From IMG/VR virus record IMGVR_UViG_3300033153_005820, positions 1-20,084 of that record: a stretch of 20,084 nucleotides of DNA; one strand, given 5' to 3'. Below are positions 1-7,858 of this stretch, piece by piece. The stretch's first letter is position 1. Each line of letters opens with the position of its first letter. This stretch comes from a virus. The translations under genes were made by a program, and so were the position numbers. The notes under the pieces were generated by a model. The model worked only from the letters and a program-made list of their open reading frames with translations. It was not told where the DNA came from and ran no database searches.

Positions 1-309
1 AAGAACTCAGGTGATTGGAACTCAGGTAATAGGAACACAGGTTATTTTAATGACGATACTCCAACCCAAATAAGAGATTTTGGTATATATATTGATATGG
101 AGGTATGGAACAATACAAAAAAACCAAATTTTATATATTTTAATATTGATTCAAACCTAACATATAAAGAAAATTGGTTAAACGCCTGGGATAAAGCAAA
201 AACTCTTGATAATTGGAAGGATGAATATAACTTGCTTTTAAACCTTCCTAATTTTGATGCAAAGAAATTCTTTAATATTACAAGAATAGATATTGAAAAA
301 CAAAAATAA
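1..309 (+). CDS. Asn-Ser/Thr-Gly repeat protein, C-terminal part (5' end outside window)
   Basis: The reading frame is open from base 1 to the TAA at 307-309, so the gene begins upstream. The first 15 or so residues are tandem pentads of the type N-S/T-G-x-W/R (NSGDWNSGNRNTGYFN), like the tail of NxGxx 'pentapeptide-2' repeat proteins in phages and bacteria. After the repeats comes a non-repetitive C-terminal cap: a TPTQIRDF segment, then a Trp-rich stretch, then LPNFDAKKFFNITRIDI. I recall the LPNFD...IT.I ending from other proteins of this repeat type, but not their function. An internal ATG at 97 is in frame and could be called as a start; the repeats before it argue against that. The gene ends one base before the -35 box of the next promoter. 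Function is unknown; a surface or tail-associated role is only a guess. Confidence 0.75.
   Translation, partial: KNSGDWNSGNRNTGYFNDDTPTQIRDFGIYIDMEVWNNTKKPNFIYFNIDSNLTYKENWLNAWDKAKTLDNWKDEYNLLLNLPNFDAKKFFNITRIDIEKQK
4..48 (+). repeat. 15-base tandem repeat encoding Asn-Ser/Thr-Gly pentads
   Basis: Three successive 15-base units (4-18, 19-33, 34-48) begin AACTCAGGT, AACTCAGGT and AACACAGGT and diverge at their ends. Each encodes one N-S/T-G-x-x pentad. The array is cut by the window edge, so the copy number is unknown. Confidence 0.8.
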
Positions 310-310
310 C

Positions 311-339
311 TTGACATATCAGATAAAGTATGATATACT
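311..339 (+). promoter_or_regulatory. sigma70-type promoter for the radical SAM gene
   Basis: A perfect -35 TTGACA (311-316), a 17-base spacer and a -10 TATACT (334-339). It starts one base after the stop of the preceding gene, and the predicted transcript start lies about 30 bases before the Shine-Dalgarno of the next gene. The extended -10 region (TATGATATACT) is shared with the minus-strand promoter at 14009-14036. Confidence 0.85.
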
Positions 340-367
340 CTAAATGTAGGTTGTTAATTTAAACATT

Positions 368-375
368 GGAGGTGA
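368..375 (+). promoter_or_regulatory. Shine-Dalgarno that sets the radical SAM start at 378
   Basis: GGAGGTGA lies immediately before ATG 378, with 5 bases between GGAGG and ATG. An in-frame TTG at 366 would put this site inside the gene, so ATG 378 is preferred. Confidence 0.85.
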
Positions 376-377
376 AT

Positions 378-1475
378 ATGAAATTTAAGTTCACAAAATG
401 GTTTTGGTCGGTTCATGAAATATTCATTTCAAGAGAAATAGCTGAAAAGAAACAAAAAGAACAATATATACATGATGGGACGTTGCACATTGATTTTTGT
501 TGTTGTGATGGTTGTAATGCTATTAGAAAATGGTTGGATGTTCCAACTATACAGAAAAAGATTTATTTTTGGAGTCTACCACATATGGAGAGATGTATGG
601 AAGTTAAAAGGTTTGATAGTTCTGATGGAAATGTTTGGAAATATGTATTTGAATTTGAAAATGCTATATCTGAGGCGGTTTTATATCAATATGAAGATTT
701 TTATAAAAGAACTGTTTTATGTGTGAGTGTTCAAAGTGGTTGTCCTGTTGGTTGTAAGTTTTGTGGCACGGGTGCTAAATTTATTAGAAATTTAACATCT
801 GATGAAATTATATCACAAGTTAACTATTGTTTGAAAGATATGGATATAGAAGATGTTGATTCTAAGGGTGAAAGATTTCAAATCATGTTTATGAGTATGG
901 GCGAACCTATGCTTAATTTTGAAAATGTAAAAAGAGCAATTAAAAGTTTAAATGTAAAATATCATAATGCTGAATTATTATTATCAACTGTTGCTCCTAG
1001 AAATAATGAAGCATTCCTAGATTTATTAAATATCAGTCGTGATATAGATAAAGTTGGGTTGCAAATCTCTGTACATGAGGCATTTGAAGAAAAAAGAAAT
1101 GAATTAATACCATTTAAAAATAAATTATCTTTACGAGAAATAAGAGATTATGGTATAATATGGAATCAAAAAACAGGGCGACCTGTATATATTAATTATT
1201 GTATTAGTGATACAAATCAAAGTACTGCTGAAATGGATAGGATGAAAGATTTATTCAGTCCTACTGTATTTAATATTACATTTTCTGTTATTTGCTCTGC
1301 TGATGAAAATATGAAAGATAAAGGATATAAAGAACTTGATATAATCCAAGAAATTTCTAACAGTTTTTTAAAAGAGGGATATAATGTCAGAGTTTTTGAC
1401 CCTGTGGGACAAGATGATATAGGTGGTGGTTGTGGTCAATTGTGGTATGTTCAAGATTATATGAATAATTTATAA
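378..1475 (+). CDS. RlmN/Cfr-like radical SAM methyltransferase
   Basis: 365 residues from ATG 378. It carries the radical SAM cluster motif CX3CX2C (C122, C126, C129; CPVGCKFC) and a GEP SAM-binding motif (G175-P177, in MSMGEPMLNF). The ending GQDDIGGGCGQL has a Cys at 352. In RlmN the methyl-carrying Cys lies in an equivalent ..GDDI..ACGQL and the resolving Cys lies 7 residues before the first cluster Cys. Here C115 and C352 occupy those places, so all five catalytic cysteines of an RlmN/Cfr enzyme are present. RlmN and Cfr methylate C2 or C8 of A2503 in 23S rRNA, and RlmN also methylates A37 of some tRNAs. The N-terminal 110 residues do not look like the RlmN HhH-type domain and hold a Cys cluster (CCCDGC), so the substrate may differ. 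It has its own promoter and a strong ribosome site. Family is confident; substrate is unknown. Confidence 0.88.
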   Translation: MKFKFTKWFWSVHEIFISREIAEKKQKEQYIHDGTLHIDFCCCDGCNAIRKWLDVPTIQKKIYFWSLPHMERCMEVKRFDSSDGNVWKYVFEFENAISEAVLYQYEDFYKRTVLCVSVQSGCPVGCKFCGTGAKFIRNLTSDEIISQVNYCLKDMDIEDVDSKGERFQIMFMSMGEPMLNFENVKRAIKSLNVKYHNAELLLSTVAPRNNEAFLDLLNISRDIDKVGLQISVHEAFEEKRNELIPFKNKLSLREIRDYGIIWNQKTGRPVYINYCISDTNQSTAEMDRMKDLFSPTVFNITFSVICSADENMKDKGYKELDIIQEISNSFLKEGYNVRVFDPVGQDDIGGGCGQLWYVQDYMNNL

Positions 1476-1487
1476 AGGAGAAATATC

Positions 1488-1516
1488 TTGACAACCACAT
1501 CAAAGTGATATATAAT
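1488..1516 (+). promoter_or_regulatory. Perfect consensus sigma70-type promoter for the 101-residue gene and lipoprotein
   Basis: TTGACA (1488-1493), exactly 17 bases, then TATAAT (1511-1516): both hexamers match consensus. It lies 12 bases after the radical SAM stop. The expected transcript start near 1523 leaves about 37 bases of leader before ATG 1560, including GGAG at 1549-1552. No promoter is visible before the lipoprotein gene, so both genes probably share this one. Confidence 0.88.
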
Positions 1517-1559
1517 ATACACATAAGATAATTTATTATCAGATGAATGGAGATTTGAA

Positions 1560-1865
1560 ATGAGCAACCTAAGAAATGGTAAGAAAATCAAAAACTTTAC
1601 ACACAAAGAAAAAGAGGAAATCAAAAACTTTATAAACCAGTGGATGAAATTCAAAAATTGCTATTTCCTCAAACCACCAGCAAACAAATCGGATAGAATT
1701 ATCATGGAACGTTCTGAGTACCGCTCTCTTTCTTTCAATTTAAGAGGTGATGTATATAAAGGAGATATTATAGTCAATTGTTCTTGTAGGAATGTGTACT
1801 GCAATAGAACACTGTTCGTAAATGATGAAAAAAAGAGAATAACAATTTTAAAAAAATTAATTTGA
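1560..1865 (+). CDS. Small basic protein of unknown function
   Basis: 101 residues from ATG 1560, with GGAG seven bases upstream. The first 35 residues are Lys-rich and probably helical (KEKEEIKNFINQWMKF). The second half looks beta-rich and has three close cysteines (CSCRNVYC). No signal peptide or membrane segment is visible and I do not recognise a family. A strong promoter directly upstream and a compact size fit an early-expressed phage accessory protein, but that is inference from position. Its TGA (1863-1865) lies 11 bases before the lipoprotein ATG, so the two are probably cotranscribed. Confidence 0.7.
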   Translation: MSNLRNGKKIKNFTHKEKEEIKNFINQWMKFKNCYFLKPPANKSDRIIMERSEYRSLSFNLRGDVYKGDIIVNCSCRNVYCNRTLFVNDEKKRITILKKLI

Positions 1866-1876
1866 TGGAGAGAGAA

Positions 1877-3043
1877 ATGAAAAAATTACTAGTTGTATTA
1901 CTATTAACATTGTTTATTGGGTGTGGGTCAGAAAAGATTGGTATAGGGGATGACACTGATGAAGACACAAATTTAAATGATTTTGATATCACGGATAACG
2001 GTTGTGTTTCTGGTGCTTCAAAATGTTTAGACAATGTTGTCCAGAAATGTGTTGATGGTGTGTGGATCGACTGGGATGAATGTGAGGATCAAGGGCTGTT
2101 ATGTATTCTAGTCAAAGGCGAGCATATTTGTGTGTCGGATGATAAGAAGAGAGAAAGCACAACACCTGATGAAGATAAAAACGAGAACACTGATATAGAT
2201 AGTGCTTCAGACGAACCAGGAGAGCCTACAGACGACGAAAACAATGACGGGGATAGTGAGGGTAGGGTAGACGATGATCTGTCTCAGGAGGAGCCTGACG
2301 AAGATGTTGAAAATGATATTGAAATAGATGAAGATAACTATTATCCTCCTATTATCAATTATGTTGAATGGGATGGTGTTTTGTATTATCAACATTTCAA
2401 TAGAAAGGCATATCATGAAGCAGCACTCTCTAAAGTTGAGTATGACGAGGATGAGAAATATTGTGATGGTCTGGTAGATGAATCAGGAAAGACTGAATGG
2501 AGATTGGCATCTTTGGATGACATGAAAAGATTGTTTAATGTTGACGACCACAACAAAGGATTTAATCCCAGTAGTACAAATGGTTGCGTGGTTTCAAATG
2601 ATCTGAACACATGGCGTGATGGTCTAATAGAAATGTCGGAAAAATGTTTTTGTCCTACTAATAAGTATCACGCCCCAGAATGTATTAATTCATATAATGA
2701 TTTTCCTGATCCTTCTAATGAATGTACACACCCTGCATCTTCAAACAATCCCGTTTGTATGTCACCATCACCTGCATGTGACACATTCAAATATAATTTA
2801 GGTCATTTGAGTGAAGTGCTTGATATTGGGTTTAGGTTCCCAAAAGATTATTATTCAAAAGAAGAAGTACACACATTCAGAACAAGCACGATAGCAAGAG
2901 ACTCACCAAAATTATTTAACAAATTTCAGAAATATACTATCAATTTATCTTATGGTAGAATATCTATAAGAGAGGCAAGTATGAATCACAGCATATATAA
3001 TCAACAGGCAAAATATTTCTATTGTGTGCATGATGCAGAATAA
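1877..3043 (+). CDS. Lipoprotein with Cys-rich domain, acidic linker and DUF1566-like C-terminus
   Basis: 388 residues from ATG 1877, chosen because GGAG (1867-1870) is correctly spaced and the signal peptide then starts at MKKLL. Earlier in-frame TTG 1862 and ATG 1865 overlap that site. A type II signal peptide ends in lipobox FIGC (C16), with Gly at +2, implying export and lipid anchoring. Residues 43-85 hold six cysteines in a small disulfide-type domain (C..G...C..N.VQ.C..G.W). Residues of about 88-157 are nearly all Asp, Glu, Asn, Ser and Thr, a flexible acidic spacer. The rest contains TEWRLASLDDMKRLF and ends near YFYCVHD, resembling DUF1566/Lcl-type domains (WRLP..EL... and ..RCV). 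This three-part design is typical of bacterial surface lipoproteins in deltaproteobacterial groups rather than of virion proteins. It may be a lysogeny or infection-modifying moron acquired from a host; exact function is unknown. Confidence 0.8.
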   Translation: MKKLLVVLLLTLFIGCGSEKIGIGDDTDEDTNLNDFDITDNGCVSGASKCLDNVVQKCVDGVWIDWDECEDQGLLCILVKGEHICVSDDKKRESTTPDEDKNENTDIDSASDEPGEPTDDENNDGDSEGRVDDDLSQEEPDEDVENDIEIDEDNYYPPIINYVEWDGVLYYQHFNRKAYHEAALSKVEYDEDEKYCDGLVDESGKTEWRLASLDDMKRLFNVDDHNKGFNPSSTNGCVVSNDLNTWRDGLIEMSEKCFCPTNKYHAPECINSYNDFPDPSNECTHPASSNNPVCMSPSPACDTFKYNLGHLSEVLDIGFRFPKDYYSKEEVHTFRTSTIARDSPKLFNKFQKYTINLSYGRISIREASMNHSIYNQQAKYFYCVHDAE

Positions 3044-3047
3044 TTGG

Positions 3048-4676
3048 TTAGTATAATTTTATTTGAGTTGTTGATAATGCTTTTCCGACTGAGTAAGGAG
3101 TTATAGTTGTTCCAAATGTCAAATCTTTCTGTAGATAATATGTTCTACCAACACTCAATGCTGTGTGGTTAGTGGAAGCTCCGCCACCTATTGCAGAAAT
3201 AGATGAATTATTACCAGCAGTTATTGTGTCCTGTGCGATACCACAAAACTTATACCTTTTATCACACTCGATTACGACACCGTGAGAAGCACCATTAAAA
3301 ACCAATAATTGATCATTTACAAAAGTAGGATTTTTACAAAAAGTTGCGGTTGTCACTTCATAAACATTCAAAGTTTCAATATAAGATCCCATCATATCAC
3401 CCTCGACAAAAGCACCATTACTGGAACCAATATAATAAGTATAAAATATCTTCCCTGATTCTATATCTATATAGCCCCCCAATGATATACTAGAAGCAAC
3501 ATTTGGAAAAGTGCCTAGAAAGATTTGTCTGTCAACTATATTAGTTGCACCTATCACATCATCAAATGTTTTTATTTTATACAACACGATATTATTGTTA
3601 TTTCCTCTGTCATAATGGTCTTCGTTTACAAGTACAAGACATACATCATTGTCTACATCATATCGGACATCTAGTATTCTAATACCAGAATCTCCTTCTG
3701 CATCTCCGTTTGAATTTTGTAAATATGAGTATTCGCTTTTAAATGCTGGTGCACCATCAATAGGACCATATGCTCTAACCATTTCCTCAGCAGAGGAAGC
3801 ATCCTCTTTATAAAAACATAATACGTCTTTTGAATTTGGATCAATAACAACATCAAAATAATTCACGACATTTGCAGTCGAAATTTGGTTGTTAGCTGAT
3901 AAATTTGTCAGTGCCTTTGTACTACCACTGATCGATGCAACAGTAACAAATAATTTACTATCATTTTTATGTATCACTGCAATCTTATTAAGTGTTGCAT
4001 CATAAGTACATTTTATCGTTGTTAAATCATTCGTTGTTGTTAATGTTCCTTCTGTTCCTAATGTCACAGTAGTACCATCATTCGTCGCAACCCTATATTT
4101 AATAGTATCAGAATCCTCATGATCAACATATACAAAAACAAGTGTTCCGCTTGTGGCATCCCCTGAACAATGTGCTGTATAAAGGTTCATACATGCAATT
4201 GCACCTGCCCCGTTGTGTACTTGCAATGGTGTATTATATGTCATCTGTTTGTTTGTAGGGATTGTTCCCAGAATGACATTGCAATCATATGATGTAGAAT
4301 TTTGGTAAAATATTACAAATCTATCATTATCAGAATCCCATGTAGAATCACACAACCCATCAGCATCAGCATCAAATTCAGTAGATGTGTTTTTTACAGG
4401 CACTGTTATCGGTTTAGATTTAACACCAGAATCATCATAAAACATAACAGGATCATTCACGTTTGTATTCACACCCGCTTCCACTGTCATTGCACCTGCT
4501 GCATCAGATGATATTTTTGCAATATTATCAACAATTGTATCACCACTTGTAAGCGAAAATGTTGTTGTTCCTGCAGCATCTGTGCAAAAATCTTCTAATT
4601 TGTCAACCATTTCCAAAAGATCGCTATGTGCGTTTGTTATTGAGGTAATATGTGCTGACCAATCCATTGTTGGCAT
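3048..4676 (-). CDS. Putative tail fibre/virion protein with propeller-like repeats
   Basis: 542 residues from ATG 4676, with AAGGAG seven bases upstream. The middle of the protein repeats a pattern of the form [WYI]D-x-x-x-[ND]-x-[LIV]-x-x-x-Y about every 55 residues (near 113, 170, 225, 279, 339 and 403; for example WDSDNDRFVIFY, YDATLNKIAVI, YDVDNDVCLVLV). This suggests about six blades of a beta-propeller. The last 65 residues (FCGIAQDTI..., then LSVGRTYYLQKDLTF, then VGKALSTTQIKLY) match the recurrent C-terminal cap of phage tail fibre and adhesin proteins (GLT.G.TYYVQ.DGTL....V..G.A.S.T...). It is the last gene of the virion block and converges with the lipoprotein gene. A role in host surface recognition is inferred from the domain type and position. 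A late-promoter variant AATAAATA lies 38 bases before the start. Confidence 0.72.
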   Translation of the reverse strand: MPTMDWSAHITSITNAHSDLLEMVDKLEDFCTDAAGTTTFSLTSGDTIVDNIAKISSDAAGAMTVEAGVNTNVNDPVMFYDDSGVKSKPITVPVKNTSTEFDADADGLCDSTWDSDNDRFVIFYQNSTSYDCNVILGTIPTNKQMTYNTPLQVHNGAGAIACMNLYTAHCSGDATSGTLVFVYVDHEDSDTIKYRVATNDGTTVTLGTEGTLTTTNDLTTIKCTYDATLNKIAVIHKNDSKLFVTVASISGSTKALTNLSANNQISTANVVNYFDVVIDPNSKDVLCFYKEDASSAEEMVRAYGPIDGAPAFKSEYSYLQNSNGDAEGDSGIRILDVRYDVDNDVCLVLVNEDHYDRGNNNNIVLYKIKTFDDVIGATNIVDRQIFLGTFPNVASSISLGGYIDIESGKIFYTYYIGSSNGAFVEGDMMGSYIETLNVYEVTTATFCKNPTFVNDQLLVFNGASHGVVIECDKRYKFCGIAQDTITAGNNSSISAIGGGASTNHTALSVGRTYYLQKDLTFGTTITPYSVGKALSTTQIKLY

Positions 4677-4714
4677 AATTCTACTCCTTTATAAAAATTA
4701 TTAAAAATTAAAGC

Positions 4715-4722
4715 TATTTATT
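4715..4722 (-). promoter_or_regulatory. Possible late promoter, one-base variant AATAAATA
   Basis: On the minus strand this reads AATAAATA, one base from the T4 late octamer, 38 bases before ATG 4676 and just past the stop of the preceding gene. The same variant occurs at 5944-5951. It also occurs inside coding sequence elsewhere, so the call is weak on its own. Confidence 0.4.
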
Positions 4723-4723
4723 A

Positions 4724-5911
4724 TCATTGTACATTATTTGGATCTTGTAGTAGATTTGACAAAACGATGCCATTTATCCGGGTATCAATATCCCTCATTT
4801 CTTTATTAATTCTCACCATCTGCTCAACTATGACAGCTCTAATATCATAATGGGAATCATTATCATCAGTATCGTGTAACTCGATTTCTTGCAACTGAGA
4901 ATTTATAAATGTCTGGTCTATTGACCATCCTGGGGTATATCGAAGGTTAATTCTGAATAGTAAATCTGACCCATCGCTACTGTACGGAAACCCGATAAGT
5001 GTGCTTGCTGTTTTGTCCAGTGTTGCTACAGCAGTTGTAGTAGTCTCCTCTGCCACGTATGAGATCCCACCATATGGTTTCAATGTGTTGTCAAAAGTTG
5101 TTGCAGAATCAACACTATCACCACTTGCAAAATCAACATCAACAAGACGGTTTATTGTCAAGTCGTTTCCTGATTTTGCAATCACTTGTGCCAGTGCTGG
5201 TGTGCTTGCATTGTTTGTTATGTAATTATTTGTAACAGCATCAAAATTTGTCGCATCAGTGAGAGATAGTTCCAACCGCTCATCATATGAGATGCAACCG
5301 CTGTAGATCAAATATGAACAATCCGCAGTAGAAGATATTACTTTGGTGTTTAAATTTGTTTGTCCTTCAACCGACTCCCCAGTTTGAAAAGTTCCTGACA
5401 CTGATTTGACGTACATGTGGGTTGCGTTATTAATATCTATGAACTCTACAGTTCCCTGAGCACCACTTGTGGAACCCACAACAATTTCACCATGATCAAA
5501 TAAATCATAAGCTGTTGTTGTGTAAGCATCTGTTGTTAGTACAATTTTCTTACTTTCTGGATCAACAGCGGAAAGAAATAATGTTTTAACCAAAATATCA
5601 TGCTGCACACTAGATGCAACGGTTTGGCAAAGTACGGGTAAAATTGTACTATCCCCCGAACTCAAAAATGTGCTTGATGCATTTGCAGTACCTTTATAAA
5701 AAGTCGTTCCTGCAGCATTCATGATATTTTCAAATTCTGCTTCAATCACATTATTATACGATACGCAACTTGGATCTGTTAAATTTGTCAGGCTATCGCT
5801 TGTTTCAGTTATATAGAAATATTGGAAATCAACTGCAACATCGTTATTTGCACAATAAAGAACCATTGAATTTCCTTTTTGTGTCATGGTCCCTATTCCA
5901 GATTTTCGCAC
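4724..5911 (-). CDS. Virion (tail/baseplate-associated) protein with two SGTF-type modules
   Basis: 395 residues from GTG 5911. The start is set by AAAGGAG six bases upstream; the overlapping ATG two bases earlier runs into a stop after a few codons. Residues 140-193 carry a module GEIVVGSTSGAQGTV ... SVSGTFQTGESVEG, and residues 218-294 carry a diverged copy ending in YVAEETTTT. The same module occurs in the neighbouring 578-residue protein and in the major capsid protein. The C-terminal 60 residues are helical and charged (IVEQMVRINKEMRDIDTRI), possibly an oligomerising or attachment end. I do not recognise the family beyond the module. The place between gp6-like and fibre-like genes points to a structural tail component. 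Confidence 0.72.
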   Translation of the reverse strand: MRKSGIGTMTQKGNSMVLYCANNDVAVDFQYFYITETSDSLTNLTDPSCVSYNNVIEAEFENIMNAAGTTFYKGTANASSTFLSSGDSTILPVLCQTVASSVQHDILVKTLFLSAVDPESKKIVLTTDAYTTTAYDLFDHGEIVVGSTSGAQGTVEFIDINNATHMYVKSVSGTFQTGESVEGQTNLNTKVISSTADCSYLIYSGCISYDERLELSLTDATNFDAVTNNYITNNASTPALAQVIAKSGNDLTINRLVDVDFASGDSVDSATTFDNTLKPYGGISYVAEETTTTAVATLDKTASTLIGFPYSSDGSDLLFRINLRYTPGWSIDQTFINSQLQEIELHDTDDNDSHYDIRAVIVEQMVRINKEMRDIDTRINGIVLSNLLQDPNNVQ

Positions 5912-5943
5912 ATTATTCTCCTTTAATTAATTTTTACTATCAT

Positions 5944-5951
5944 TATTTATT
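5944..5951 (-). promoter_or_regulatory. Possible late promoter, one-base variant AATAAATA
   Basis: The minus strand reads AATAAATA, 32 bases before GTG 5911 and overlapping the stop codon of the upstream gene (TAA at 5952-5950). Spacing matches the exact TATAAATA sites, but one base differs. Confidence 0.45.
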
Positions 5952-7686
5952 ATTCACAATCTAAATCAAATACAATTTTAGGAAACAATTTTGTATCTAC
6001 AACTGTATTTGCTTCCACATCATCCATCTTATATATAATCTCATTCCAGAAACCAACAGGATTGAAATTTTTGCTTAATTTTCCCGCAAAATCTCCTGTC
6101 AGCACTATATCACTTTTTGATAATATCTGATAATGAAATGGATGGCTCCCAGCATCATCTTTAGTAACGGTATCTCTGAGTATTAGGTTTGCTCCCGCAG
6201 TCGTATCGGCAACTATCCCATACACAGGCATCTCACTCAGCACAACCTCATCGTTTGGTATCATCTCTCTTGTTATAACACTCACCGCTGTTATTTCTGT
6301 TTCTTTTGCAACATATGTTTCTGCGTTATCTATATCCATCGCAATCTGAAAAGTACCACCAGTTTTTTCTATATGCAGAACATCATCACCCACATATTTT
6401 ACAACACCAACTCCTTTTCTAACAACCACACATGTTCCCACAGCATCAGTCGCTTCATCGTCTGCTGAGCTTGAACGTGATGAATTTGTCACTTCTATAT
6501 AGTCACTCCCATCATTCACAGCAGTGATTAACAAATCACCATCATTTGTACTATTTGTACAACTACTTGATACTTGATAATCACCAACTTCTACACCACT
6601 TAAATCTGGTGTGCCATTAAAAGTATACCTAACAGTGTTGCCACTTTGCCATGTTATTGTGTCTATGTCTAAATTATACAATAATTCTATTTGTGCTGAT
6701 ACATAACCACCTACCAAAAAACTAGAGGAATCATTGACTGTTAAACCATAGTAGTCTGATATGCTTGTTATCGTTGTAACAGCCCCAACATAAGGATAAA
6801 CATCATCAACATTTTCATCTACCTGAAAAGTCCCTGATGTTATATCTACATAAACATATTTGTTTGTAGTATCAATATGCATTATAGTACCATAAGCACC
6901 TGATGTTTCTCCTGCAATATTATTCTCAACATTAAACCCTGCTACAGATGCAAGTGTTAATCTAAAATAATAATCTGGTGGTTGATCGGTCATGTCAAAA
7001 TCACTGATTTGTGACCCTGTTAGATAAGCATCAAATGTAACATCTTTTGGCACACCATTCAAAGTATAATCATCAAGGATTTTGAACAAGAAATTAAATA
7101 TTTTCCAAGTTCCTTTTGTATTGTACATTGTCACTGCATACTTTGCAAGTGTTTTTATCTTTTCATTTGAAAAGTTTATGTTTGGGTTTCTCATGTCAAG
7201 AGTTTCTGCGTAATCTTTAAAATATGCGTTGAGAGTATCGCTGTTTGTTGTTGGTAGATCATCAACATTATAGAATTTTGCAAAATTAACTATATTATCA
7301 TACACAGATGCCAACTGTTCATCTGGTACATATGGTTCTCTTGTTATTGTTGTTTCCTCTGCTGTATACACCAGCGTGTTGTCAACAGAATCATTTATTT
7401 TCCAAATGCCTGTAATATCACTGACCTGAATAGTATTACCAGATATAGAAGATACTAGTCCCCTACCACCTGATGATGATGATATGTAACCACCGACTGT
7501 AAATGAAGTTGATAAAACAACAGAAACAGATAATTCACTATCATCAAACCAACTCAGTGAATTTTTTTCTTCCAGAAATTTTAATAACTCATCGACGAAT
7601 GAAACAAGTGCAGGTGAGGAATCAACTAAATATTGTTTCAAAAATTCTTTTGAATATGGTCGTAAAGATTTTCTATATGTTGTCAT
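5950..7686 (-). CDS. Tail/baseplate structural protein following gp6 (repeated SGTF-type modules)
   Basis: 578 residues from ATG 7686, with GGAG seven bases upstream. The N-terminus (SLRPYSKEFLKQYL ... FVDELLKFLEE) and the segment MYNTKGTWKIFNFLFKILDD (187-206) match a pattern I recall from baseplate-region proteins of T4-like marine phages (Y.TKGTE..F.FLFR.L). Interspersed are copies of a 60-residue module: 52-115 (ending YTAEETTIT), 243-308 (GETSGAYGTI ... TSGTFQVDENV ... YVGAVTTIT) and about 415-468 (TGGTFQIAMDI ... YVAKETEIT). The C-terminus ends with the acidic FPKIVFDLDCE. The gene lies directly downstream of gp6, where other contractile-tail phages encode further wedge components. A virion role is well supported; the exact T4 counterpart is not identified. 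Confidence 0.75.
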   Translation of the reverse strand: MTTYRKSLRPYSKEFLKQYLVDSSPALVSFVDELLKFLEEKNSLSWFDDSELSVSVVLSTSFTVGGYISSSSGGRGLVSSISGNTIQVSDITGIWKINDSVDNTLVYTAEETTITREPYVPDEQLASVYDNIVNFAKFYNVDDLPTTNSDTLNAYFKDYAETLDMRNPNINFSNEKIKTLAKYAVTMYNTKGTWKIFNFLFKILDDYTLNGVPKDVTFDAYLTGSQISDFDMTDQPPDYYFRLTLASVAGFNVENNIAGETSGAYGTIMHIDTTNKYVYVDITSGTFQVDENVDDVYPYVGAVTTITSISDYYGLTVNDSSSFLVGGYVSAQIELLYNLDIDTITWQSGNTVRYTFNGTPDLSGVEVGDYQVSSSCTNSTNDGDLLITAVNDGSDYIEVTNSSRSSSADDEATDAVGTCVVVRKGVGVVKYVGDDVLHIEKTGGTFQIAMDIDNAETYVAKETEITAVSVITREMIPNDEVVLSEMPVYGIVADTTAGANLILRDTVTKDDAGSHPFHYQILSKSDIVLTGDFAGKLSKNFNPVGFWNEIIYKMDDVEANTVVDTKLFPKIVFDLDCE

Positions 7687-7858
7687 AATTTTTCTCCAAT
7701 TATTTTTTACTAATATTATTTATAGAACTAAAAAATTTAATATATAGAAATATGACAATAGAAACATAATCAGATATAGCGATTTAAGCCACTGTGTGGC
7801 TCGTGGTGCAACGAAAACAGTTTCCGAGTAGTAAGTGTAGGGCAAAATGTTTTCGTGC
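7687..7858 (-). other. 172-base intergenic island with two stem-loops
   Basis: This is the longest gap between tail genes. The half nearest the next gene is AT-rich and holds the late promoter and ribosome site. The half next to the gp6 stop is clearly richer in G+C. It contains a perfect 9-base stem (ACGAAAACA 7811-7819 with TGTTTTCGT 7848-7856), whose 28-base loop can pair further (TTT-CC with GG-AAA around a bulged G). A second perfect hairpin has AGCCAC (7787-7792) pairing with GTGGCT (7796-7801). Neither is followed by a T run on the minus strand, so it is not a classic terminator. No open frame of note and no tRNA fold was found. It could be an RNA processing or stability element, or the scar of an inserted element. 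Confidence 0.55.
7717..7724 (-). promoter_or_regulatory. T4-type late promoter octamer TATAAATA
   Basis: Exact TATAAATA on the minus strand, 30 bases before ATG 7686, in the AT-rich part of the intergenic gap. In T4 this octamer is the whole late promoter, recognised by the gp55 sigma factor with gp33/gp45. Confidence 0.75.

Noticed and set aside
1474-1511. Ribosome-site-like AAAGGAG followed by TTG and a six-codon frame after the radical SAM gene
   Set aside because: The TTG is part of a perfect -35 box and the frame stops almost at once, so it is better read as promoter sequence.
7787-7858. A tRNA or tRNA-like molecule (ACCA-like end on the minus strand)
   Set aside because: The fold gives one long hairpin, not a cloverleaf, and is too short for a tRNA.
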